This document shows, one piece after another, positions 22,896 to 30,999 of a DNA stretch of 47,348 nt. How positions within the stretch are numbered: position 1 is the stretch's first letter; the number at the start of each line of letters is the position of its first letter. The stretch lies in the IMG/VR virus record IMGVR_UViG_3300033141_005645, positions 1-47,348 of that record. One strand, given 5' to 3'. The notes below the pieces were generated by a model. The model worked only from the letters and a program-made list of their open reading frames with translations. It searched no databases and was not told where the DNA came from. The DNA comes from a virus. The position numbers and the translations under genes are program-made.

Positions 22896-24112
22896 CACGA
22901 ATAAGTGCACACGAGGCTTTGCGCCGTATCGGAGACGCGAGGCTGTTTTACAAGCTGCCCGACGGGCAGGGGACGCCCGAGGATACCTGGTTCGAGCTGG
23001 GGCTGGTGGAGAACGCGCGGGTGCGGCTGGATCAGTCGATGATAGACGACCGGGGACGCTATAAGGGCGTGAGCCGGATTACCCAGCAACGGCTGAACGA
23101 GCAGAGCGCGGAGATGACGTTCGATCTGTCCGAGGTTCTGTTCCCGCCGCCGTTCAAGTACCTGCTCGACCCGGGCGGGACGCCGTCGCACACTCCTGCG
23201 ACCATCGCGGAATACAAAGACAGCTTCATGCTGTTTGCCGACCGGCTGCACGAGCTGCGGCATCCGCACGACATCAAGAGCGCGCTGCCGGTGCCGGAAG
23301 GCACGCCGTTTGCGACGACCGATGCGGGCGGCGCGTTCGCGGCCAGCAACTATTCCTTCGCTATCGTGGCTTGGGCTACGGCGGACGAGAGCAATCTGGC
23401 GAACGCGAGCTATCCGGCGGCGGGCGACCCGGACTGCGTCCAGGACAACCTGGCGGTCGCGCTCAACGAGCGGGTGCTGCTGGATTGGGACCCGCCGACT
23501 GGCTTCACGCCGGACCATTACTCGGTCTACCTGCAGGACGCGGCGGCCTGGGACCCGACGAACCTGGGCATCAAGGTCGCGGAGGTCGGCGGAGCGAGTA
23601 CTTCGACCATCGTGAACTCCGAAGCGTCCATCGGCGACGACCAGACGTTCACGGGAGTCGCCCCGACGCTGTTCGAGCTGCGTGACTTCAACACGGGAGC
23701 GGCATTCACCATCAATGTGGATTACGTCTTCGATGCCGTGAATGGAACCGTCAAGCGCGTCGTGGGCGGCGGCATCGACAACGGCGAGACGGTCGTGGCG
23801 GAATACCGGGCGGCCGTACCGCCGCACGTCACGACGAATATCGGTGCGGGTAAGGCCATCCCGACCTATCTTGAAATCATGCTGCTGCAGCTCGACGTGC
23901 AGCAGGGCGGCACGGTGGAAGAGGGCGTAGAGTTCTACTTCCATCGGGTCAACCCGCAGAGCGGCGGGTTCGAGATACCGTTCTCCGACAGCGAGTTCGG
24001 GGTCGGAATGTCCGCGACGATGAACCTGCACTTCGATGCCAGCCAGGGGCGCATCGGATATATGACCCAGAAGTCGCCGATGTTCGACGGTGTGGTCACG
24101 GCGGAATACTAG
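22892..24112 (+). CDS. major tail tube protein with an Fn3/Ig-like insertion
   Basis: A 406-residue protein. The first 140 residues and last 110 (LEIMLLQLDVQQGG, DSEFGVGMSATMNLHFDAS) look like a tail tube fold. The middle, about 145-245, has an Fn3-like strand pattern (YSFAIVAWATADES, LLDWDPPTGFTPDHYSVYLQ). Such Ig-like inserts decorate tail tubes and may bind cell surfaces weakly. There is no sheath gene nearby, so the tail is probably non-contractile. Confidence 0.72.
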   Translation: MTRISAHEALRRIGDARLFYKLPDGQGTPEDTWFELGLVENARVRLDQSMIDDRGRYKGVSRITQQRLNEQSAEMTFDLSEVLFPPPFKYLLDPGGTPSHTPATIAEYKDSFMLFADRLHELRHPHDIKSALPVPEGTPFATTDAGGAFAASNYSFAIVAWATADESNLANASYPAAGDPDCVQDNLAVALNERVLLDWDPPTGFTPDHYSVYLQDAAAWDPTNLGIKVAEVGGASTSTIVNSEASIGDDQTFTGVAPTLFELRDFNTGAAFTINVDYVFDAVNGTVKRVVGGGIDNGETVVAEYRAAVPPHVTTNIGAGKAIPTYLEIMLLQLDVQQGGTVEEGVEFYFHRVNPQSGGFEIPFSDSEFGVGMSATMNLHFDASQGRIGYMTQKSPMFDGVVTAEY

Positions 24113-24125
24113 CCAGGGAGGGCTA

Positions 24126-24188
24126 GCCCGCCATAGCTTTACCCGTCTCCGCAGAAGCTCTGCTTCGGAGGATGGAGCGACGGCGGGC
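24126..24188. repeat. family A hairpin, long form, reverse orientation
   Basis: GCCCGCCATAGCTTTACCCG, then TCTCCGCAGAAGCTCTGC and TTCGGAGGATGGAGC, ending GACGGCGGGC. Outer arms pair, and an inner palindrome fills the loop. It ends 13 bases before the next gene's ATG and supplies AAGGGA as the only SD-like bases. Confidence 0.92.
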
Positions 24189-24200
24189 AAGGGACGGCAT

Positions 24201-24776
24201 ATGAACGTACTGAAAGCGTTGCGGAAACTGAATCCGCTCAATATATTCGGCGGCAACGGCAAGCCCTCCGGCACCTCCGGTGTGGCGGGTAAACCGACGC
24301 GGGCAGCCCTGGAAAGTGCGGTGGCGGCTCCTGACTTCGAGATGCAGCTTGCGCACGGGACTGTAACCGTTCGCAAGCTGCGTCACTACGAGGCCGAGGA
24401 GCTTTTCGCCGACCTGGGCAAGCTGCTGCCCGAGGCTACCGGCGAGGAAAACTGGCTCGCGGCCATCGGCGCGATGCTCAAAGGCGGCGCGGGGCTGGCG
24501 GCGGTGCCCGCAAAAGTTCGCGATCGCATCATAACGGCGCATACGGGGCTTACGGCTAAGCAGATAGGCGAGCTTTACTATAACGAACCGTACGCCATCC
24601 TGCAAGCCATCTACCTTCACCATATCCGCGAGGATGAGCTGCTGATGGATTTTTTCGCGCGCGGGGTAAGCACCCTCTTACCCCTCGTAAAGAACCTGCT
24701 CGCCGAAGTCCTCGGTCCCGAACTGAGTACGAAGCTCTTCTCCGAACCGAGCTCGGATACACCGGCCCCGAAATAG
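24201..24776 (+). CDS. tail assembly chaperone (gpG-like)
   Basis: A 191-residue protein starting MNVLKALRKL at 24201; an upstream in-frame ATG at 24090 would translate the repeat, so I reject it. The middle is helical (LRHYEAEELFADLGKLLPEA, YAILQAIYLHHIREDELL). It sits between tail tube and tape measure, the position of tail assembly chaperones. Codons for MDFF contain T TTT TTC, a canonical -1 slip site, giving a longer product that continues into the next frame. Confidence 0.65.
   Translation: MNVLKALRKLNPLNIFGGNGKPSGTSGVAGKPTRAALESAVAAPDFEMQLAHGTVTVRKLRHYEAEELFADLGKLLPEATGEENWLAAIGAMLKGGAGLAAVPAKVRDRIITAHTGLTAKQIGELYYNEPYAILQAIYLHHIREDELLMDFFARGVSTLLPLVKNLLAEVLGPELSTKLFSEPSSDTPAPK
24650..24656 (+). 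promoter_or_regulatory. candidate -1 programmed frameshift site (T TTT TTC)
   Basis: In the chaperone frame the codons are GAT TTT TTC; the heptamer T TTT TTC fits X XXY YYZ. After a -1 slip the frame is open from 24656 to the stop at 25075, joining the chaperone to the next frame. The -1 frame has a stop only five codons before the site. Long -1 open frames are common in GC-rich DNA, so this is not proof. Confidence 0.6.
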
Positions 24777-24781
24777 AGTCT

Positions 24782-25075
24782 TTGACAACCGTCAATTACG
24801 TGCTCGCGTGCGAGCTGGCCGACCACCGCGTGTTGAAGCGTTCGCTGGAAAGTGAAATGAGCCTCATTCGGGCGAAGCCGGCGGCGAACTCTCGTGAGGA
24901 ATTAGACGAGCGTCGCCGGGCGCACGAGGAGCTTTCGCGCAAGCTGGAGGCTTCCGAATCGTGGTTTGCGGGCCTGCCGGACAAGAAGCAGGCTTTGCGC
25001 GAATACATCCGCGAGAGGCGAGGGCCCGTCCGCCGCCCCGGCGTAAACGGGGCTGTGGAGGGCAGGCAACGATGA
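24782..25075 (+). CDS. tail assembly chaperone T-part (probable -1 frameshift extension)
   Basis: This frame encodes a 97-residue charged helical segment (TTVNYVLACELADHRVLKRS onward). It could start at TTG 24782, but no good SD is seen. It is in the -1 frame relative to the chaperone, and the frame is open back to 24638, so I prefer expression as the C-terminal part of a fusion made by slippage at 24650-24656. Phage G/GT pairs have this layout. Confidence 0.6.
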   Translation: MTTVNYVLACELADHRVLKRSLESEMSLIRAKPAANSREELDERRRAHEELSRKLEASESWFAGLPDKKQALREYIRERRGPVRRPGVNGAVEGRQR

Positions 25076-25098
25076 TTGGGCTTACGACATACAGCGGG

Positions 25099-25368
25099 TC
25101 ATTTGGCGGCCTCTCTGTCGTGCAGCGGCGCGCGCATCACGCTTACATGGCAATCGTGGTTCTCAAACGGCTCGTTCGCGGCTTTGCCGAAAAGCTCAAG
25201 CTCGCAGGTGAGCCGGTAGTCGTCCGCTTCCTCGTAGTTCAGAAAAGCTTCCGCGAGCACGGCTCGGCCGGAAACGAAGTGCAGCGTCAGCCAGATTTCG
25301 GTGGGAAGGGAAGCGGCAACGTGAAGAGACTTCTCCGCTTGCGCGGAGGGAACACAAGTCCCAAGCAT
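25099..25368 (-). CDS. antisense moron gene in tail operon, unknown function
   Basis: An 89-residue protein on the minus strand inside the rightward late operon. AAGGAG lies seven bases before the ATG, and a consensus-like promoter lies upstream (TTGCCA, 17 bases, TATAAT at 25419-25447). The protein is mixed alpha/beta (EIWLTLHFVSGRAVLAEAFL) with no signal peptide or known motif. Its own promoter and opposite direction suggest expression in the prophage, as for lysogenic conversion or immunity genes. Identity unknown. Confidence 0.72.
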   Translation of the reverse strand: MLGTCVPSAQAEKSLHVAASLPTEIWLTLHFVSGRAVLAEAFLNYEEADDYRLTCELELFGKAANEPFENHDCHVSVMRAPLHDREAAK

Positions 25369-25377
25369 TTTAGTACT

Positions 25378-25390
25378 CCTTCGAACGGAA
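25378..25390. repeat. 13-bp direct repeat, copy 1
   Basis: CCTTCGAACGGAA, repeated exactly at 25488-25500. The two copies are 110 bases apart in the control region between the antisense gene and the lipoprotein gene, and flank the divergent promoter. They could be operators or duplicated ends of an inserted cassette. Confidence 0.85.
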
Positions 25391-25418
25391 TTTGTCGGGC
25401 TGCAACCCGAACGCTGAA

Positions 25419-25447
25419 ATTATACCTCAAACTTGCGCTGCTGGCAA
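25419..25447 (-). promoter_or_regulatory. sigma70-type promoter for antisense moron gene
   Basis: Minus strand TTGCCA (25442-25447), 17-base spacer, TATAAT (25419-25424). The -10 box is a perfect match. Transcription would start near 25412, about 45 bases before the gene. It opposes late tail transcription. Confidence 0.82.
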
Positions 25448-25487
25448 TCGCTGTGTTAGAATCGGCGACGTTCTGGGCATTTCGATG

Positions 25488-25500
25488 CCTTCGAACGGAA
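25488..25500. repeat. 13-bp direct repeat, copy 2
   Basis: Second CCTTCGAACGGAA, 50 bases before the lipoprotein start. A GGGGC-CTCG-GCCCC hairpin lies between it and the gene. On the plus strand TTGCGC and TAGAAT (about 18 bases apart, near 25433-25462) form a weak possible promoter for the lipoprotein. Confidence 0.85.
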
Positions 25501-25549
25501 CCGGGGTTGGGGCCTCGGCCCCGGCCCTGGTTGAAAGCAGGAGGACACA

Positions 25550-26068
25550 ATGAGACAAGCGATAGTGTTTCTGATTGCACTGGTTCTGCTGGCAGCCTGC
25601 GGCGGCGGCGGGGGCCGCGCCGCGCTTCCGGATATAACTCCGACGGTTCCCGACAACGGGCAGGATACGACTCCCGCGTTCACCGAAGCGGAGGCGAGAG
25701 CGATACTCGAAGCGGAGGTCATCGGGATAGACTGGGTAGGAACCTGGACAAGGGAGGCCGACGGTCAAGTACTCGATATATCTCTGAGGTTCGATACTAT
25801 AGGTCCGGGCGGCAAGTTTATGTATACGGGCGAGTGGTACTTCGGGCAATTCGCGGGGTGGCCACGGGGAGCGGAATCAGGCTTCGGCGTTGCTGCAACC
25901 GGCGGAATTCGATTCTCCGCGGTACTCGACGGAGTTCTTCTGATTGGCGCAATGAGCGAAGGTCGTTTGAAGGGCGGGGTTTACGACATGTGGATTACGT
26001 ATACCGAAAGGGAGATACGTGCAAAAGAATACCTAGGCACCTTCGAGCTGAGCCGAGAGAGCAACTAA
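25550..26068 (+). CDS. lipoprotein moron
   Basis: A 172-residue protein with a lipoprotein signal: MRQAIVFLIALVLLAACG, lipobox LAAC with the modified Cys at 17. A Gly/Pro-rich linker is followed by a beta-rich domain (WVGTWTREADGQVLDISLRF, GKFMYTGEWYFGQF). SD AGGAGG lies upstream. It sits with the antisense gene between tail genes. Phage surface lipoproteins can block superinfection or alter the host envelope; that is a family-level possibility only. Confidence 0.85.
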   Translation: MRQAIVFLIALVLLAACGGGGGRAALPDITPTVPDNGQDTTPAFTEAEARAILEAEVIGIDWVGTWTREADGQVLDISLRFDTIGPGGKFMYTGEWYFGQFAGWPRGAESGFGVAATGGIRFSAVLDGVLLIGAMSEGRLKGGVYDMWITYTEREIRAKEYLGTFELSRESN

Positions 26069-26157
26069 CACCAGTCCCAACGGTAACTAACTTCACCCTC
26101 TTGGGGGTAGCCCCGTGACGCGCGCATTCATCTCTAAAGATAGAGGGAGGGCTTGCT

Positions 26158-26643
26158 TTGGCTAGGACAACCGTAGTAATCGCCTGCGCGTTTTGTGGCC
26201 AATTGTTCTCTATTGAGCCACATAACATAAGAAGAAATGAAAAGCGTAGCGGGAAAAACTTTTGCAGTTGTGCCTGCGCGCATGATTGGCAGAGAACGGC
26301 ATTCAAGGGACGAGGAAACCCCAACTGGAAAGGGGGGATATTTTTCTATCCAGATGGACACGTGGGTCGTTCGCTCGGGAATCGTAGAGAGGGGAATAAG
26401 CATCCAGCTTACGAGCATCGTTTAGTGATGCGAAAGGCTTTAGGGAGAGACCTAGAGACTGATGAAGTGATTCATCATATCAACGGTGATAAGGCTGACA
26501 ACCGAATAGAAAATCTAGCCTTGATGAGGAACGAGGAACACTCGAAGTATCACAAAGATATGTCGGATGGGAGATGCGTCCAAGACGTAAAAATGCTCGT
26601 GGTCCGGGACGGGAAGCTGGTGGAGGTGAGCGCGGTTGGATAG
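26158..26643 (+). CDS. HNH homing-type endonuclease
   Basis: A 161-residue protein with a TTG start after GGGAGGG. An N-terminal CxxC (CAFC) and later Cys residues (CSCAC) suggest a zinc finger. The HNH_3 core is EHRLVMRKALGRDLETDEVI then HHINGDKADNRIENL, with HH, N and H positions present. The 5' half is AT-richer than its neighbours, a sign of recent transfer. It overlaps the tape measure start, so insertion preserved the next gene's SD. Confidence 0.9.
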   Translation: MARTTVVIACAFCGQLFSIEPHNIRRNEKRSGKNFCSCACAHDWQRTAFKGRGNPNWKGGIFFYPDGHVGRSLGNRREGNKHPAYEHRLVMRKALGRDLETDEVIHHINGDKADNRIENLALMRNEEHSKYHKDMSDGRCVQDVKMLVVRDGKLVEVSAVG

Positions 26644-29600
26644 CGTATCTCAACTTCTGGGCATTTTCATCCGCCTTGCGGGCGATAAGCAAGCCCTTGC
26701 CCAGCTCAGGAGGATGCGCGAGGAGATCGGACGCGTAGGGAAGGAAAGCGAGAAGACGACGGAAAAGGCTAAAACGGCTGCCCAGAGGCAGGCGGAGATT
26801 AGGAAGGAGATCAGGCAAACTCACAAAACCGTCCTCGATACAGGCAAGGAATGGAACGCGGGGCTCGACCGCGTCCGGCAGCGGTACGACCGGATTGCGC
26901 TCGCGCTCGCTGCCGTCGGCGCGGGGCTGGTGATGATCGGGCGCAAGGCAGCTTATGCCTACGGCGAGATGGAGCTGTCACAGCTCACGATGCAGTCGTT
27001 CGTGGGCGATGCTGAGCGGGCGAAGGATGTCTACGAGGACCTGTTGCAGTTCGCCGCGACTACTCCCGTGCAGATCGAGGAGATCATGCGCGGCACGACG
27101 AATATGCTCGCGTTCAACATGGCGACGCTGGAGAGCGCCGCCGCCGTGGACGACTTGAAGGACAAGCTGCTGCTGTTCGGCCTGGCGGCGAAGGTTAGCC
27201 GGCTGCCGATGGGCATGGAGCAAGTCGTGCGCGCGCTAAACGACCTGCGGCGAGGAGTCATTGAAATCCGGCAACTGGCGGCCATCGGGCTGTCGCGCGA
27301 AGCGTTGTCGAAAGAGGGCGTGGCGTTCGGGAAAGGCGGCGAGCTTGTCAGCGGACACGAGGAGGCGTTCGAGGCCGCTATCCGGATACTGCGCAAGCGC
27401 TTCGGGCTGCTGACCGAAGAAGTGGATAAGGCGCTGGCGACGTGGATTTCTAACATCGCCGACAAGGTCGCCATCATGTGGATGCGGATAGGTGAGGCGC
27501 TGGAGACGCCGATCCGCGACGTTATCAAAGCGCTGGTGGACTACATCACGCGGCTGGGCGACGCCATCCTCGAAAACAAGGACGACTGGCAGGCGCTGGC
27601 GAAGATCATAGCTGCGGGATTCCTGCCCATCGTCGGCCCGGTGCTCGCGTTCCTGAAAGGCTTCCTGTATCTCGCGGAGAATTCACCGGGGACGCTGAAG
27701 CTGGTGGCGACGGCTATCAGTGGCGTGACGGCGGCGCTGCTGGGTATGTGGGTGCTACAGAAAATCACTGTCCTCGTGATGGCGCTGAAGAATGTGTGGC
27801 TGGGGCTGAACGTGGCGTTCGGCGCGACGAAGATACTGCTTGCGGGCGGCCCGGGGCTGAACGTGGCGCTGGCTAATCTGGCAACTGTGGGCGTAAACCC
27901 GGTGGTGATGGCGCTTGGATTGCTGGCGGCGGTTATCGGGACCGTAATCTACCTGGTGGGCGTGTTCCGCAAGGAGACGAAATCGCTCGCGGAGCAACTG
28001 CACGAGACCGCCGAAGCGCATAGGAAAACGGCGCAGGCGCTGGAACAGCAACGGGTGAAACAGGAGACTACGGCGGAGGGAGCGCGGACGCTCACCGACC
28101 GCATAACCGAACTGCTCAAGCAGCAGCAGCTCACGCGCAGCGAGACCGACGAACTTGAAAAGTCTTACGGCGAGCTGCATAAACTGCTGCCGCACATCCC
28201 GCCGACGCTGGATAAGCTCGCGGACGCGTTCGAGAACGCGGGCGATATGGCGAAGTACCTGGGAGAGCAGAGCAAGCAGGCGCTGAAATCGATGGTAATG
28301 ATGGCGGTGAAGGAACGGTTCGAGCTCACTAGAGAGCTATTGACAAAGAGAGAGGAACTGGCGAAGCGGATGGCTGAGCTGCCGGAGATAGTGCACGCTC
28401 CAGAGGGGCCTTGGCGTCCCGGTATGACGGGATATTATGAGGGTCTATTTTTCCGTCCGCTGTGGGGAGAGCCGAAGGGCAAGCCGGGCGAGCCGGGCTA
28501 CACGGGCGAGCTGGAACTCACGAAGTGGGGCGAGGACTATTATGCCGAGTTGGGAAAGATGAGGGAGCTGCGAGCGGAGGTCGGTATAGCTGCGGGTGAA
28601 TTCGGCAAAGCCGGGAGAACGCTCGGTACACTTGAAGTGCAACTAAAGAGCCTCGGCGAAATTATTGAAATGGGCGGGGGCATCATCCTGAAGCAACCGG
28701 AAGCGTTCGAGGACGTAAACACCAGGTTGCTGATATTTGCTCGACGGGCGGTGGAAGCGGGCGAGGATATTTCACGGACGGTGATGGAAGCTGGCGAGCC
28801 GGTGGAGAAATTCAATAAAGTGTGTGCGCGGTTTATATCAGGGCTACTCGTCACCGCTGATTTGCTAGAGGAAGTCGAGGATTGGGTGCCGACGCTGGCG
28901 GAGAAGGTCAAAAAGGCCGGAGGCGTGAGAATCGAGCCGCAGTCGGGAATGCCCGGCGATCTGGTGTTCTGGCGTGAAGCCCGTGGCCTGGTGCATGTCG
29001 GCGTTATCTCGGATGTGAAAAAAGGGCAGATCAGGTATATCCATGAGCCAGGGATGGGAGGCCCGCCCACCGAGGCTGAGTGGACACCCATATCGCCGAA
29101 GATGGAAATGTACGCGTTGCCCGAATCAATTTATCCGCTGTCGGAGTTTTACGATGAAGCGGTTGACACGGCGGAGGAGATTGTCAGCAAGGTGGACGAC
29201 TGGCTGAAGGTGCTCAACGAGGAGTACCAGGCGGAGCTGCGGCGGCTGGAGGTCACATCGAAGCTGCTGCAGACGGGCCTTGATGAGCGGCAGAAGGCCG
29301 AAGAGAAGGCGGTGCTGGCGGCCAACATTTTAGCGCTGACGCGTGATTACGTGGAAAGGGGGCTGCTAGACAAGTACGACTTGATGAAAGCGGAAATTGC
29401 CCTGCTGGAAGCGCAAGGCGACGTGCAGGAGAAGATTCTGGACGAGCGTAAGGAGATGCTGGATAAAATCCTCGATACGACGCGCATTGACGAAGAAATA
29501 GAGCGCGCCCTTGAGCAGGCTAAAGCGCGTCCGATTCTGGAACAACTGGCGGATGCGTACTTCGGGGAGGACGCGCGCCGCGCCGGTGGCTATCCGACGG

Positions 29601-30121
29601 GAGAGGAAACGGAAGAAGGCGAGGAAGATGTCGAGGAGGGATTCACCGCGCTGGAAGAAGCGCTGGCGGCGGGCATCGAGGGCGTGGTGCGCTCCATAAC
29701 TTCCGGGAGGATTCACAATCTCGCGCAGACCGTGGCGAATTCGCTCATTCGCATCGTCTCGCGCATATTCGAGAAGATGATGGAGGCCGGGAAGTTCGGA
29801 GAGGGACTGGGCGGCCTGATAAAGGGCAACATCGTGATGGGACTGGTGGCGGGCGGCATCGAAGCCATCGCCGGGCTGTTCGGCGGCGGCAAGTCCGAGC
29901 CGGTGCACACCATCGTGGACAACTGGCGCGACTTCCTGCGCAAGGATTACGAGACCGAATTCGCCATCCCCGGGCATATCGGGCTGGCGGGGCTGGCGAA
30001 CACGTACGTCGATATGGCGGGGATCACGGTCAACGTGCAGCAGGGCGATGCCGACGAGATAGCGCGGCAGGTCGGGCGCGTGACGGAGGAAACCGTTAGA
30101 AGGGGGCTGGCGCCGTCGTGA
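26636..30121 (+). CDS. tail tape measure protein with embedded NlpC/P60 peptidase
   Basis: A 1161-residue protein with a TTG start after GGAGG. It has coiled coil at 15-85, hydrophobic helices around 90 and 330-450, long coiled coils, and a Gly/Ala-rich end. Residues 720-850 form an NlpC/P60-like peptidoglycan hydrolase: catalytic C730 in NKVCARFI, PGDLVFW at 773-779, and H787 in GLVHVGVI. Tape measures set tail length, and embedded hydrolases open the cell wall for DNA entry. Its size with no sheath gene suggests a long siphovirus tail. Confidence 0.94.
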   Translation: MDSVSQLLGIFIRLAGDKQALAQLRRMREEIGRVGKESEKTTEKAKTAAQRQAEIRKEIRQTHKTVLDTGKEWNAGLDRVRQRYDRIALALAAVGAGLVMIGRKAAYAYGEMELSQLTMQSFVGDAERAKDVYEDLLQFAATTPVQIEEIMRGTTNMLAFNMATLESAAAVDDLKDKLLLFGLAAKVSRLPMGMEQVVRALNDLRRGVIEIRQLAAIGLSREALSKEGVAFGKGGELVSGHEEAFEAAIRILRKRFGLLTEEVDKALATWISNIADKVAIMWMRIGEALETPIRDVIKALVDYITRLGDAILENKDDWQALAKIIAAGFLPIVGPVLAFLKGFLYLAENSPGTLKLVATAISGVTAALLGMWVLQKITVLVMALKNVWLGLNVAFGATKILLAGGPGLNVALANLATVGVNPVVMALGLLAAVIGTVIYLVGVFRKETKSLAEQLHETAEAHRKTAQALEQQRVKQETTAEGARTLTDRITELLKQQQLTRSETDELEKSYGELHKLLPHIPPTLDKLADAFENAGDMAKYLGEQSKQALKSMVMMAVKERFELTRELLTKREELAKRMAELPEIVHAPEGPWRPGMTGYYEGLFFRPLWGEPKGKPGEPGYTGELELTKWGEDYYAELGKMRELRAEVGIAAGEFGKAGRTLGTLEVQLKSLGEIIEMGGGIILKQPEAFEDVNTRLLIFARRAVEAGEDISRTVMEAGEPVEKFNKVCARFISGLLVTADLLEEVEDWVPTLAEKVKKAGGVRIEPQSGMPGDLVFWREARGLVHVGVISDVKKGQIRYIHEPGMGGPPTEAEWTPISPKMEMYALPESIYPLSEFYDEAVDTAEEIVSKVDDWLKVLNEEYQAELRRLEVTSKLLQTGLDERQKAEEKAVLAANILALTRDYVERGLLDKYDLMKAEIALLEAQGDVQEKILDERKEMLDKILDTTRIDEEIERALEQAKARPILEQLADAYFGEDARRAGGYPTGEETEEGEEDVEEGFTALEEALAAGIEGVVRSITSGRIHNLAQTVANSLIRIVSRIFEKMMEAGKFGEGLGGLIKGNIVMGLVAGGIEAIAGLFGGGKSEPVHTIVDNWRDFLRKDYETEFAIPGHIGLAGLANTYVDMAGITVNVQQGDADEIARQVGRVTEETVRRGLAPS

Positions 30122-30999
30122 TAAGGATTTGGTGCAGTGCAAACATTCAGTTCACGCCCCCGGGCGCGGGTCTGGCCGAGACGCGGATGACTACCAACAC
30201 GGTCAAGGTGGCGCGCCGCGACGGCCTGACGCGGGTAATCAAAGGCGAGAAGGCGGAGTACGTCGACGAGCTGCGGCTGGCGTTGGAAGTCGCGGACATG
30301 GACGTGGTGTGCGCCCCGCCGTTCGGCCCGTATTACCTCGCTAACATGCTCGGCTCGCTGAAGCAGGAGGGGGATGACCTTTACGTTATGCACCAGCCGG
30401 AGTACGCGGAGCCGGACGGGATGAGTGGCTGGCGCGACGGGCGCATTTACAAGTGCTCCATCCTGGAGCTGCCGCCGGAGCTGGCGGCGCACTTAAGCCT
30501 GAGCGGCAGCACCGGTGACAGGACGGCGCGGACGGAGGTGCTGTATCCGCTGCGGACGGTGATGGGGGCCGCGCTGCCAGCCAAGTTCATCTACACGTTG
30601 CACGTTGAAGAGGATGGCAGCTATCAAAACTACTACGAGACCGACCTGGCGGGCGACAACAACGACCTGCGCTTCTTCGCCTACGACGGCTTCGCGGCGG
30701 ACGATGTCTCGATAACCTATGTGCTCATCGATCCCTGGCCTGACCCTCCGGCACCGCCTGCACCGACGGTCGAGGTTGACGGTGGTGACATCACGGTGAA
30801 TATCGCTGTCACAACGACGGCGGAAGATGTGATGGACGCCGTAAACGCCGACCCGGACGCCGCCAAGCTCGTGCGTGTGAGCCTGAGGGCGGGCAACACC
30901 GGCGCGGGCAAGGTAATCGCGCTGACGAAAAAATGGGTGACTGAATGGAGCAATAATGTGGCGGTAATCGCTCTCTACCCGAACGACAGGGGATACTGA
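30118..30999 (+). CDS. distal tail protein candidate
   Basis: A 293-residue protein with a GTG start overlapping the tape measure stop. It lies in the place of distal tail/tail-tip proteins. The C-terminal 80 residues (VEVDGGDITVNIAVTTTAED onward) resemble part of the beta-rich module in the decoration protein at 19487. No enzyme motif. The structural role is from position. Confidence 0.65.
   Translation: MIRIWCSANIQFTPPGAGLAETRMTTNTVKVARRDGLTRVIKGEKAEYVDELRLALEVADMDVVCAPPFGPYYLANMLGSLKQEGDDLYVMHQPEYAEPDGMSGWRDGRIYKCSILELPPELAAHLSLSGSTGDRTARTEVLYPLRTVMGAALPAKFIYTLHVEEDGSYQNYYETDLAGDNNDLRFFAYDGFAADDVSITYVLIDPWPDPPAPPAPTVEVDGGDITVNIAVTTTAEDVMDAVNADPDAAKLVRVSLRAGNTGAGKVIALTKKWVTEWSNNVAVIALYPNDRGY

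Noticed and set aside
22796-24376. Minus-strand 526-codon frame over the tail tube gene
   Set aside because: Shadow of the tail tube gene; arginine/valine-rich with no SD.
24961-26118. Long plus-strand frame through the moron island
   Set aside because: It overlaps the lipoprotein in another frame and runs antisense to the gene at 25099-25368, which has its own promoter and SD. An ATG at 25072 is possible but unsupported.
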